NCBI GenBank assembly: GCA_947561585.1
Contig: CANNZV010001586.1
Coordinates: forward strand, 186,001-250,000
DNA from: Caprella mutica
Lineage: Eukaryota > Arthropoda > Malacostraca > Amphipoda > Caprellidae
DNA: 64,000 nucleotides
Reading direction: 5' to 3'
Positions 11,191 to 21,696 of this stretch are shown here, in pieces. The notes below the pieces were generated by a model. It was not told the DNA's origin and ran no database searches. It saw nothing but the letters and a program-made list of their open reading frames with translations. The position numbers and the translations under genes were made by a program. Within the stretch, counting starts at the first letter, position 1. Every line of letters starts with the position of its first letter.

Positions 11191-11335
11191 TCGAAAATCT
11201 CATGAAGGTTTCGACAGCGGCTGAATGCTCTTCAATGAGGAGATGCACCTAATTAATGAATATAAAGATTAACAGATTAATACAGACAAAATGGGAAAGA
11301 AACAACTGTCGAAGTCCAACTTTTACTCAACTTCT

Positions 11336-11974
11336 TTAAAGTCCCTTTTACACGAGCACTCATCACCGTCGGCATTCCTGTGAGATGCACTAAGCCACGC
11401 CTACTGCGAGCCAATTTTATTGCGTGAGCGGCACTAGCGAGTGACGCAATCACCACCATTTCAAGCATGTCTTGATTTTTGACTCATGAGCAACAGTGAT
11501 TAGGAACGGTTGTATAATGTCAATAGTGACACGTAAACCAAACTTTGTTTTCCTGAGGAAAACAGTTTTAATCAATTACAATAACTAATATCAAACTGTG
11601 GAAAATTGATTCCCTTCTTGCTTATTATTTAATAATTTAGAAAGGGGGAGGGGAGGCGGTGTTTCTAGTTATTATGATGGATATACATTTATTATCTAAT
11701 GATATAAAATATTTCAGATGAAAATATTGTATTTTCAGATAAAATACGGTTTTTATTAGTTAACATTAGTCCACATTGATCTTCTTTTGCGCTTTTTGTC
11801 TCTTTTGTGCTACCTTTATGCTATAATCAGAGGATGACATACTGCAAGCGGTGAACGGTACTACTTGTAAAAGCGTATCAGTGATCACTCACGCTCATTG
11901 CTTGCACTGGGAGGGGCTTAACGCTACTCATAAGGAATGATTGCGGGGAAAAGAGTGTACGTGTAAAATGTTCT
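11336..11974. mobile_element. Possible TIR element (CCCTTTTACACGAGCACTC)
   Basis: AGTCCCTTTTACACGAGCAC at the left faces GTGTACGTGTAAAATGTTC at the right, an imperfect inverted match, with TTAA-like flanks at each side. No transposase. The composition differs from the AT-rich surroundings. Ends are approximate. Confidence 0.35.
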
Positions 11975-12564
11975 TAAGATATGGAACTTCGCATTGGACA
12001 GTTAAAAAGCTGGCCAGCCGTCTCTTATACATATAGAGCAAGAGAAAATTAGTACAGCGGAGGAATCTAAATTCCTGGTGCAGAAGGGACCGAGTCACAG
12101 AAGGTGTGTTTTTGAGAACGTGCTTCTCAAAAAAGGAAGATAGATTTGAGAGAAGATTCGACAGGAAGGAGAGCATTGGTTGGACTCTTGAAATAGACCT
12201 AATTTATCACGTCTTCATTCTCCTCTCTTAATTTTCTAGACTGTAATTTCACGGAGTAGCTTTTTTACATCCACAAGCTGTAACTTTATTCATCCACTCG
12301 CTTTCCTATCATAACCTTCATCGAGGTTACGATTATATTGGGGAAACACAATTTGATCCAATTCAACAGAAGTCTTATTCATAGAAAACATTGCTTATAA
12401 ATTAAAATTATTAAAAGGCAAAGAAACCGTAAAAATAAATCAAATGGAAGGGAGAAAAGTTAATCTCGATAATTTTAGTGAAGAATAATTATCGAACCTG
12501 AATTATTAGAGAATAAGAATATTATTTCATAGCGCAGATATGATATAGAACGCCATTATATTTA
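11975..12564. other. No gene seen
   Basis: Mixed-composition spacer. ORFs here are short and show no family features. Confidence 0.4.
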
Positions 12565-13173
12565 TACTAACTAGATTATGTGCACTCGGTAGAGCGCATA
12601 CCTTCACCTCCGCTTTGACCCGTTCTCTACCAAAAGTTGAGAAACTGCTAACTGGATAATAACCAATTGTCCCACCAAGTTTCATGCAATATGGTGCAAT
12701 TTTTTTGAGTTATCGAGTTATAAATGACCTTGACCTTTGACCGCCGGATCGCTTCCAAAATTCTACCAGATCGTTCCTGGACATTGACCAATCGTCCCAT
12801 CGAATTTCAGACAATTTGGTTGAATACTTTTGGAGTTTTTGAGTTACAAATGGCCTTGATCTTTGACCCGATCGCTCCCAAAATCTAACAAAATGATTCC
12901 TGCATATTGACCAATCATCCCACCAACCTTCATGCAATATGGTTCAATACTTTTTGAGTTATAAATGACCATGACCTTGACCTTTGATCGGGCCGCTCCC
13001 AAAATGCTAGCAGCAGGTCACTGAACATGGACCAATAGTTTCACCAAATTTCAGGCAATTTGGTTGAACACTTTTTCAGTTAAGCGAATAACAAGATGAT
13101 AAATAAATAAATATACAAATAAATAAATTCCGATGAAAATATGACCTTCCCGCATTCTGCGAAGGTAACAACG
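12565..13173 (+). repeat. Dispersed TGACCTTGACCTTTGACC repeat, copy 2 (full length)
   Basis: Runs from ACTAGATTATGTGCACTCG to CATTCTGCGAAGGTAA. It has four internal subrepeats with GACCTTGACCTTTGA and GACCAATCGTCCCA, an A-rich stretch (ATAAATAAATA) and a terminal hairpin (CCTTCCCGCATTCTGCGAAGG). Relatives are at 7842 and 59817. Confidence 0.8.
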
Positions 13174-13224
13174 CCATTATATTTATACTAATGAAGATGC
13201 ATTTACGATATTATGGAAAAATTG

Positions 13225-13262
13225 TCTAGTGGAATCTTCCCGGTGGAACTTTCCGAGGGGGA
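13225..13262 (+). repeat. Short remnant of a GTGGAATTTTCC-type array
   Basis: Two units (AGTGGAATCTTCCC, GGTGGAACTTTCC) like the arm units of the 21697 and 33594 elements. No partner arm nearby. Confidence 0.4.
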
Positions 13263-14440
13263 AATGACCGGCCACGAAATACTAAATATAAATTTGCAAC
13301 GAAAATTATTAATGACTATACGATGAATGTTTTCAGCTTTGTTGCCTGCGAAGTGTTAAGTTGACATCAAGATAATTTGAAATTTAACCTTTTAATGGAA
13401 AAATATAAGCTCAATATATATTGATCGAAGTTTCAGGTCACTTATGTCGTGGGTATAATCATTCTATTCGTACATCATAAGGAAATATTGACACCAAAAT
13501 CACGCAAAGGTACCATCTAAACTGCGTCCATCGCTTTATTGCAGATCACTATTTTGTGAATAATTTTGATAATATTGATCGTACAGTAGTGAAACTTTGG
13601 TCACTGGAAGATTGCTTCNNNNNNNNNNNNNNNNNNNNNNNNACCATCTATTCAATACGTTTAACACGTTGGTCTTTATTAGTACCTCATAAGGTTTATG
13701 CTGACGTTTGCAACTGACGTCAAAATTACGGGAAGAGTTCATCCATTTTGGATGGTCATCCAAATTAAGGTTAACATTGAAAATTATCTCTATTAAATCA
13801 TTTAAAAGTACAGTGAAACTTCTAAGTTGTGAAGTATTGTTTCCTTCATAACTAAGCGCCACTTCATATCTCGGGTGCACTAGATAATTTTCTTTGATTA
13901 AAATCATAGAAAACTATGGTTATTGCTAGATAATTTGACGTATATCATTTTCTATAATTTAAAGATAGAAAATACCTACTTCATAACTCAGGTGCATTTC
14001 ATAATTCAGGTTCATTATACTCGAGTGCTTCATAACTCATAACTTCAAAACTCAGGAGTTTTACTGTGATTTTCTATTTTTTCTCCACATTGCACTGGTA
14101 ATACTGGTTGGATCAGTAGCTACTTGGGATTATCAAAACACAAAATCAGCTGATTTTCTAGAATTTATCGAGAATTTTAGATATGGTAGATAATATTGGT
14201 AGATAATAATTAATTGGTCCTTTGTTGTCACCAATCATTGCAAGTTCTTTATTTAACTAAAAAATACGTAGATATAGAAAAGTAATGAATAATAAATTTC
14301 ATTCATATATTCAACTGTAATAAGCTTAATTCACTCAAAATCAAAACTAGAATAACACAGGGAATACTTTACTTCCTAAGTTTTAGTGGTTACATTGCAA
14401 TGAAGGAGAGGGCTTAAACCTTGGGAGGACGTGCGCTTCT
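13263..14440. other. No gene seen; assembly gap inside
   Basis: AT-rich. Contains the 24-N gap at 13619-13642 and the presumed 3' UTR of the minus-strand gene ending at 14441 (a TTTATT, i.e. AATAAA on the minus strand, at 14248-14253). Confidence 0.4.
13619..13642. other. Assembly gap (24 N)
   Basis: Run of 24 undetermined bases. Any reading frame crossing it is unreliable. Confidence 0.99.
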
Positions 14441-16906
14441 TCATCCCCTCCCCCACTTTCCTCCTTTCCTATAATTGCTTAGGCTCCTTTTCTTCCTTCC
14501 CCCTCCTCCAAATCCTCCTCCACCTCCATAATTGCTTAGGCTCCTTTTCTTTCTTCCCCCTCCTCCAAATCCTCCTCCACCTCCATAGTTGCTCAGGCTC
14601 CTTTTAGCTCTTCCGTCATTTCCATTTTGAGGATCAAAGTCTCCAAATCCCCCACCAAAGCTCCATTGGGTGCCAGTAAGATCACCGGAGTCAATTATCG
14701 GGTCAGGTCGATCTGCAACGTAAAAATTACCAAAGTCAATCAATGACAATGCAGTTGGTAAGCATTATAATGTTAAAAAGAAAATCTGATTCAAAGGTTC
14801 AATCAACCGGTTACTTGGTTTCAGAATGTAGTTGCAGATATTTATTTAAGTTAGTTTTGTTTCTTAAAATCTGATTCAAGTTTTCCAAACCTTGATTAGT
14901 TTTTTATTACTGAAGAATATGAATTCCCCATAAAGATTTAATAAAAATATGCCATCCTAACTGTATTATTTAAAATGTTGACAAAGTGGTATGAGCCTGC
15001 TAAATACCAAGCGCTAAATACCAAGTGCTAAATACCAAGTGCTAAATACCAAGTGCTAAATACCAAGTGCTAAATACCAAGTGCTAAATACCAAGCGCTA
15101 AATACAGTACCATCATAAAATCAAATTAGTTCCTGGACTTTATATTAATTCTAATTCAATTTATATTAACGTCAGGGTCAAGAGTAAAAGTAGGTTTCTA
15201 ACTATTGATATATTTTCAATCCTTATTTTTATCAAATTACTCACTAGCTCCTTTGCCATGCATCCCGTAGTACTCCTTCTCTCCTTCGAAACCCTGTTAT
15301 CAAATAAGAACATTAGTTAGATTGGCGTGGCAGATAACATAACTGTACAATGAACAATTTCTACTGAATGATAGAATAATAAAACTATGAGCTTACCAAT
15401 AAGCATTACTGGAACACTGTCAGAGCAGTGAAAATAGTTATATTGTACTGAATCAATATTAATTAATAATTTACTTGAAACATGAGAGATTCTACGTTAT
15501 ATTACTAGTATATACTATATACAGGGTGTCCCAAAAAAAACGATACCCAAATTTCAAATGCTGTAATGCAAAAACAATTAAACTTACAAAAAAATGGAAA
15601 ATTACATTTTGTTTCTCAATGTTTTTTCTATCTCTGTACAAAATATCAGATGAATCGATTGAACGGTTTTCTTTTAGCTGTATTTTTAGTGACCGATACC
15701 GAAAACCTGCCTGCGCACTTTCAGTAACACTTATTTCACAGTTCGGATTGTTCAAGAAGCACTTACAAAAAATTTGCAAATCACTGCAATAAAAAATGGA
15801 TCAGATGTTACTAAATCTACATTCAAAAGATTTGTAACCTTAAATTTGAAGTGACATCCTTACAAGATGTACGAGCGAAACAAACACCTAAATACTGATC
15901 TTCCTCGGCGGCTGAATTTTGCTCATTGTTTTTAGCAAAGAAATGTCCGGTTTGTGGACGATAATGTGGTTGGTGATGAGACCACTTTTCATATGAATGG
16001 TAAAATAAATTATCATAATGTTCGTACATATGCACCGAAGAACCAACCTCCTACTTTCAAATTTGACGTGAGAATTTCGTGAGAGAAAGTCTGTGTATGG
16101 ATTGGGCTAAGTACCAATGGCCGACTTGGCAGTATCGTCTGTCCTTATTTTTACAAAAATAATTTAAATGGAGATAGATACCTTGATCTACTAAATGATA
16201 GAATCATTCCAAGACTTCGAGAAATACATGGAAACAGAATCAATGGAACGTGGTTGGTTCAGGACGGGCTCAGAACTATGGCTGCAATTCGGCAATACGC
16301 ATTAGGTATCTCCCAGAATAATCGTATCGAATGGCCCACCAGATCGCCTGAAACGATCAATAGGAGGAACAGTTCGATTGGTTTTTTTTCGGTTGCGTAT
16401 TAATAAACGCCTTTTATTGTTATGATAACGGTTTTCTAACAAACAATTTTAATAAACTGTTGAAAGTTATTGAAAACATCGTTTTATTATACTAAAATTC
16501 GAAGTTAAACAAAAAGTGCGCAAACAGGTTTTTGGCATCTGTCTCTAAAAATACTGCTTAAAGAAAACAGTTTGATATATTCATCTAAAAATTTGTACAG
16601 AGATAGAACAAATGTTGATAAACAAAATGTGATTTTCAAATTTTTTGTAAGTTTATTAGTTTTTGAATTACAGTCATTGAAATTTGGGTATCGGTTTTTT
16701 GGGACACCCTGTATATGTAAAAATTGACATTTTTTTATCTATGTTTCAGTATATGTAATACAAGTAGAGAAATATTTAGCAAAGGAATTTCAAACTGCAG
16801 AATATTCTATTTTTCTTACTCTATTGTAGAGATAGAACTGTAAATTTATACTCACCATAGCTAGGGCAGCTGCTACCATCATAGAGATCAAAAATAGCAC
16901 CTGCAT
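14441..16906 (-). CDS. Secreted glycine-rich prepropeptide with RKKR-flanked SLSNY repeats
   Basis: Three exons on the minus strand: 16906-16856, 15293-15245, 14712-14441 (TGA). Phases match and all splice sites are GT-AG. The product is 123 aa. Residues 1-16 form a hydrophobic signal peptide (MQVLFLISMMVAAALA). Residues 18-34 are charged, and 35-67 contain WSFGGGFGDF. Then AKR-SLSNY (70-76) starts two 19-aa repeats of SLSNY, GGGGG, F, GGGG, RKKR (72-90, 91-109), followed by a third SLSNY and the basic tail RKGGKWGRG. The KR and RKKR sites are typical furin/prohormone-convertase sites, and each spacer would leave a C-terminal glycine that could be amidated. This suggests a peptide precursor (neuropeptide-like or antimicrobial), but I recognise no named family. 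Intron 1 carries a mariner (15522-16711). Confidence 0.8.
14998..15112. repeat. 14-bp minisatellite GTGCTAAATACCAA
   Basis: About eight direct copies in intron 2 of the minus-strand gene. Units differ mainly at AAGTG/AAGCG. Confidence 0.9.
15522..16711. mobile_element. Degenerate mariner with about 200-bp inverted ends
   Basis: Outer ends CAGGGTGTCCCAAAAAAAAC and its inverse (GGGACACCCTG), with TA on each side (15520-15521, 16712-16713). The inverted similarity continues for about 200 bp. The plus-strand interior (about 15970-16370) translates in broken frames to mariner transposase pieces: GDETTFHMNGKINYHNVR, LNDRIIPRLREIHGNRING, then TWLVQDG and EWPTRSP, which correspond to the DDE-region blocks of mariner transposases. 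It is dead through stops and shifts. It sits in intron 1 of the secreted-peptide gene. Confidence 0.85.
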
Positions 16907-18090
16907 TGTGCTAAAATTAATACCACGTATTTATCTGCAATGTTAAAATGTTAAACTTTGAGCAATTTTTAATATTTATGTATTAATTGCCTTACAGGAA
17001 AAGTAATAACTACGTGATTGTCCAAATACAGTATATACCACGCGATATATATTTTTCTATATCCTGAAATCAAACCAACTTTTAGACCTAAATTTCCGTA
17101 TTTCCGGGAGTGTATATTGAAAAATCGAAATATTTCTCATCAGATTTTTGCTAAATTAGTTCTTTATATTTTAGTCTACCATTGGACAGTAAATATAGAA
17201 GATTGTTCGGTATCTATGCTGTCCCCTTAATTCAATGTAATTCGGATAATTTTGACGTTTGAATCGTTAGTAGAAGTAGGTATGGACACTGTGTCACCTG
17301 TGTCAACGAAACAAGTAGTAAACGCAGTATGGCATCAGTACCTTTAAATGAAAAATAAATCCTATAGGTGAAAACAGCTAAATTAAATAAATTGATGTTA
17401 ATGGATTAATCAATCAATTCAAATATGAAGCAGTTTGCAAATCTTTAACTAGAAATGATTTTCGGATAATTTCAATAATCCCAATGTAAAACATCTAACG
17501 ATTTCAGCATACTATACATATATGGAATAGTTCAATTACCTAAATAAACAAAACTTAGTTCTTGCCCGAAACAGTTTTGCTGAAAGATCGTTCATGTCCG
17601 TTTGGTAACCTTGTGTCTCCATCTACCCCACCATCTAAAGCTACGTACAAAAACCTTTAATTAAAATGAATAATTATATAAGCTTAGGTTAGCGGTCTGG
17701 GGATAGCTTGCCTCAAGAATCACAGGACAACTCACCAGAACAGTCAGTGTGCGAATAGTGGTGGGCATCACTACAATCCATCTTTTAAACTCATTGTCAA
17801 TGTACTGTTTAGTCATTATATGTAAATTAACTACGGTTATAATTGCCGCTGTCCCTGATTCATCTGTTTAATTGGCCTCACTTTTGATGAAATTGAAACT
17901 GATCTATTAGAATTTTTACCAATTGCTGCAAAATTATTAATCGGTCCGCTATCAAGTGGTATGATTATTATTATTTGTTCTTTTTAAGTAAATGAAAAAA
18001 GCTATTACAAATGAAGTTTTTTATTATTCTTATCATCTTATGTTTTTTTAATCATATTTAATTAGATTTTCAAATGTATGATCCGACTGA
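16907..18090. other. Upstream region of the secreted-peptide gene; no other gene seen
   Basis: AT-rich. The promoter of the minus-strand gene should lie just above 16906, but I see no certain core element. ORFs here lack family features. Confidence 0.4.
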
Positions 18091-18094
18091 ACCT

Positions 18095-19875
18095 ATAAAC
18101 GACTGAGTAAACCTTTGACTCCACCTTCAAACGACTGTATCTTTAAGTGACTGAGTGAATCTTAAACTGTACCTTTAAACGACTGAGTGAATCTTTGACT
18201 GTACCTTTAAACGACTGAGTGAATCTTTGACTGTACCTTTAAATGACTGAGTGAATCTTTGACTGTACCTTTAAATGACTGAGTGAATCTTTGACTGTAC
18301 CTTTAAACGACTGAATGAATCTTTGACTGTACCTTTAAACGACTGAATGAATCTTTGAATGTACCTTTAAATGACTGAGTGAATCTTTGACTGTACCTTT
18401 AAACGACTGAGTGAATCTTTGACTGTACCTTTAAACGACTGAGTGAATCTTTGACTGTACCTTTAAATGACTGAGTGAATCTTTGAATGTACCTTTAAAT
18501 GACTGAGTGAATCTTTGACTGTACCTTTAAACGACTGAGTGAATCTTTGTATGTACCTTTAAACGACTGAGTGAATCTTTGAATGTACCTTTAAATGACT
18601 GAGTGAATCTTTGACTGTACCTTTAAACGACTGAGTGAATCTTTGAATGTACCTTTAAATGACTGAGTGAATCTTTGAATGTACCTTTAAATGACTGAGT
18701 GAATCTTTGTATGTACCTTTAAACGACTGAGTGAATCTTTGAATGTACCTTTAAACGACTGAGTGAATCTTTGAATGTACCTTTAAACGACTGAGTGAAT
18801 CTTTGTATGTACCTTTAAACGACTGAGTGAATCTTTGACTGTACCTTTAAACGACTGAGTGAATCTTTGACTGTACCTTTAAATGACTGAGTGAATCTTT
18901 GACTGTACCTTTAAATGACTGAGTGAATCTTTGACTGTACCTTTAAACGACTGAATGAATCTTTGACTGTACCTTTAAACGACTGAATGAATCTTTGAAT
19001 GTACCTTTAAATGACTGAGTGAATCTTTGACTGTACCTTTAAACGACTGAGTGAATCTTTGACTGTACCTTTAAACGACTGAGTGAATCTTTGACTGTAC
19101 CTTTAAATGACTGAGTGAATCTTTGAATGTACCTTTAAATGACTGAGTGAATCTTTGACTGTACCTTTAAACGACTGAGTGAATCTTTGTATGTACCTTT
19201 AAACGACTGAGTGAATCTTTGAATGTACCTTTAAATGACTGAGTGAATCTTTGACTGTACCTTTAAACGACTGAGTGAATCTTTGAATGTACCTTTAAAT
19301 GACTGAGTGAATCTTTGAATGTACCTTTAAATGACTGAGTGAATCTTTGTATGTACCTTTAAACGACTGAGTGAATCTTTGAATGTACCTTTAAACGACT
19401 GAGTGAATCTTTGAATGTACCTTTAAACGACTGAGTGAATCTTTGTATGTACCTTTAAACGACTGAGTGAATCTTTGAATGTACCTTTAAACGACTGAGT
19501 GAATCTTTGTATGTACCTTTAAACGACTGAGTGAATCTTTGAATGTACCTTTAAACGACTGAGTGAATCTTTGACTGTACCTTTAAACGACTGAGTGAAT
19601 CTTTGACTGTACCTTTAAACGACTGAGTGAATCTTTGAATGTACCTTTAAATGACTGAGTGAATCTTTGACTGTACCTTTAAATGACTGAGTGAATCTTT
19701 GACTGTACTTTTAAACGACTGAGTGAATCTTTGAATGTACCTTTAAATGACTGAGTGAATCTTTGACTGTACCTTTAAACGACTGAGTGAATCTTTGACT
19801 GTACCTTTAAACGACTGAGTGAATCTTTGACTGTACCTTTAAACGACTGAGTGAATCTTAAACTGTACCTTTACA
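18095..19875. repeat. 32-bp satellite with a 640-bp higher-order period
   Basis: About 55 direct copies of a 32-bp unit (ACTGTACCTTTAAACGACTG followed by AGTGAATCTTTG). Variants at three positions (AAACGA/AAATGA, TTGACTG/TTGAATG/TTGTATG, GAGTG/GAATG) recur in the same order 640 bases apart. For example, the rare CTGAATGAAT pair at 18311 and 18342 recurs at 18951 and 18982, giving a higher-order repeat of 20 monomers present about twice. The edges (18095-18180, 19850-19875) are more degenerate. There are no spacers, so it is not a CRISPR-type array. Confidence 0.95.
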
Positions 19876-20549
19876 TTTTTGAATGATCCTTTGTCCAGTT
19901 TGTACTATTTGTTCAATGATAGCGAGTAATATTTTAAGTTGGTCCAATGTTGTTCAGTGATTTTAGTTGTCTGGTGATTCATGCGTTATGATTCACACAA
20001 AGTAAAGTTTCAAATTGTAATTATTACCAGTGCTCCATTTTTTCATTTTAATTGTTGTAATTATCCCAACTATCCAGATAGCAGATCCGTGTGAGTTTAG
20101 TTTAGTGTGACTCACCTCATGCGATATTGTAACAAAGAGGGTAAAATAAAATTATAAATTGGCAAATATTTAAAAAATATATTATCGCGAGGTGGAGAAA
20201 TTATTAAAGTTTTCTAAATAAATATTGAAGTTTGTATAATTTCAAATTATTGCAAATTCAAAGTTTTACAGTAGCACGAATATATTTTAAGCAAAATTGA
20301 GTGAAAATAAATCATGGTTTGAAAACAAAAACAATAAATGAAATTAACTATACTATTGAGATTAAAAAATAAATTAGAAAAGTTCATATTTAAATTTGTT
20401 TATTGGATTCTTAAAAGCTTTATTTTTCTAGTCAATTGTCAAAATATATTACTACTAAATTTTGAAAAGTATCTACATAATTTACAAAATTTTCAGAAAT
20501 ATGAGTATAATTTATAAAACTAGTATAGTGATGAAATGGGGATACCTAA
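19876..20549. other. No gene seen
   Basis: AT-rich spacer. Confidence 0.4.
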
Positions 20550-21670
20550 ATTCCGAGTGGTGGCAAGGCGAGGCCAGTCTTCGAAAGTCCTCCCAACTCC
20601 TTTCCTCTTAGGAGAATGCGGCAGGGGGTGTCGCCCTGGGCCATCCAAGGCCATATATAGTTGATCAGTCCGGACCATTCTGGCGTTTATAGTTTGAACA
20701 GCTGATCGCCGAAATCATAACAAAGCACTGCGCTCCCATTAATTTAGATAGTAATAAATAAAATAAACTGGTTGAGTTTTCCTTTAATTGACTTATTTTT
20801 ATAGTTACGAGTGGAATTTTGATTTACAATTTTTACAGTTTATTCTTTAGAATCTCTGCTATCTACTGGAATATTTCTTTTCGATAAATAATAATTTTTA
20901 AAAGTAAAAATCTTTAATGCAATTTAGTGTACCTAGAATTAGTGAATAGTAATGAAACATTGATTTAAAGGTTCATCCTATAGCTATTGATTCGAGATCA
21001 ATTATGATACCTGTTCATTTGTAAGAATTGAATTAAAAAAGACAATTGAATGTATTATTCTTTATTTCCAAGTATATTGGTGAGAACAGAAGGCAAAATA
21101 GAGGATTTCTTGGAGAACACTTTACTAGTTCCAGCAGTTTGGCCTCTCTAAATATGGTAGCACAACTTAACAGTTTAACAAATCACAGTGGAGTGGACCC
21201 AATGTCAAATTCTTTGAATCATATGCTTAGTTTGGTATAGCTCCACTGTAGTAAGAATAATTAATGATAGTCCATAGACATATTCATGTGTAAAACACTA
21301 CTGACTATTTGATCATACTTTAGATGAGTAGTGAATAAAACTTAGATAATTCAAGATTTTCTCTGCTAAAAATTAATATTCACGGTAAAAAAGATATTCC
21401 AGTTGATAGCAGATATTCAAGTGAATACACTGTAAAAAATTTAAATGAAAATTCCACTCGTATATATAAAAATTAAAATCAATTAAAGGAGAACACAAAT
21501 TTTTTTTTTCTATTTATTCCTACTTAAATTAATGGGCGCGTAGCGCTTTGATATGATTTCAGCGATCATCTGTAAAAAGAAAGGGTACGGCCTGGTTACA
21601 CTATAGATGGCCTTGGCCAAGCCCACCTACAAGCACTACACAGACACCAGAGCGTATTTCCAAGTGAGGG
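20550..21670. mobile_element. Long inverted repeat (about 300-bp arms) enclosing an exon-like ORF
   Basis: 20620-20900 is inverted relative to about 21370-21640. Matched landmarks include GATCGCCGAAATCATAACAA / its inverse GATATGATTTCAGCGATCAT, CCTTTAATTGA, ACGAGTGGAATTTT and CTACTGGAATAT. The loop (20900-21370) holds the ORF at 21046-21240. Outer ends and target duplication are not resolved. Confidence 0.6.
21046..21240 (+). pseudogene. Exon-like ORF in the loop of the long inverted repeat
   Basis: From an acceptor-like TTTATTTCCAAG (about 21060-21071), the frame reads YIGENRRQNRGFLGEH and then a Ser/Asn/Leu-rich stretch including SLASLNMVAQLNSLTNHSG, ending HMLSLV and TAG. Codon composition is more gene-like than the flanks. 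I do not recognise the protein. It could be the last coding exon of a host gene captured by the inverted-repeat element, or chance. Confidence 0.35.
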
Positions 21671-21696
21671 GATATTAGCCGGCATATATCCCATTA

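Noticed and set aside
10380..11248. Minus-strand ORFs rich in NYTEL repeats
   Set aside because: Translation of the tandem array in the foldback arm; periodic codons come from the 10-bp unit, with no start context or splice structure.
13536..13907. 123-aa minus-strand ORF
   Set aside because: Crosses the 24-N assembly gap and shows no family features; the frame across the gap is unknown.
14441..14749. Single-exon 102-aa gene starting at MSLIDFGNFY
   Set aside because: That start lies in the intron; a good acceptor at 14713-14715 joins this exon to two upstream exons that supply a signal peptide.
15475..15792. Overlapping plus and minus ORFs of about 100 aa at the mariner left end
   Set aside because: Both lie in the long TIR, which is noncoding in mariners; the transposase remnant is further inside.
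18095..19875. Regular 32-bp direct repeats resembling a CRISPR array
   Set aside because: No variable spacers; units abut directly and share point variants. It is a eukaryotic satellite.
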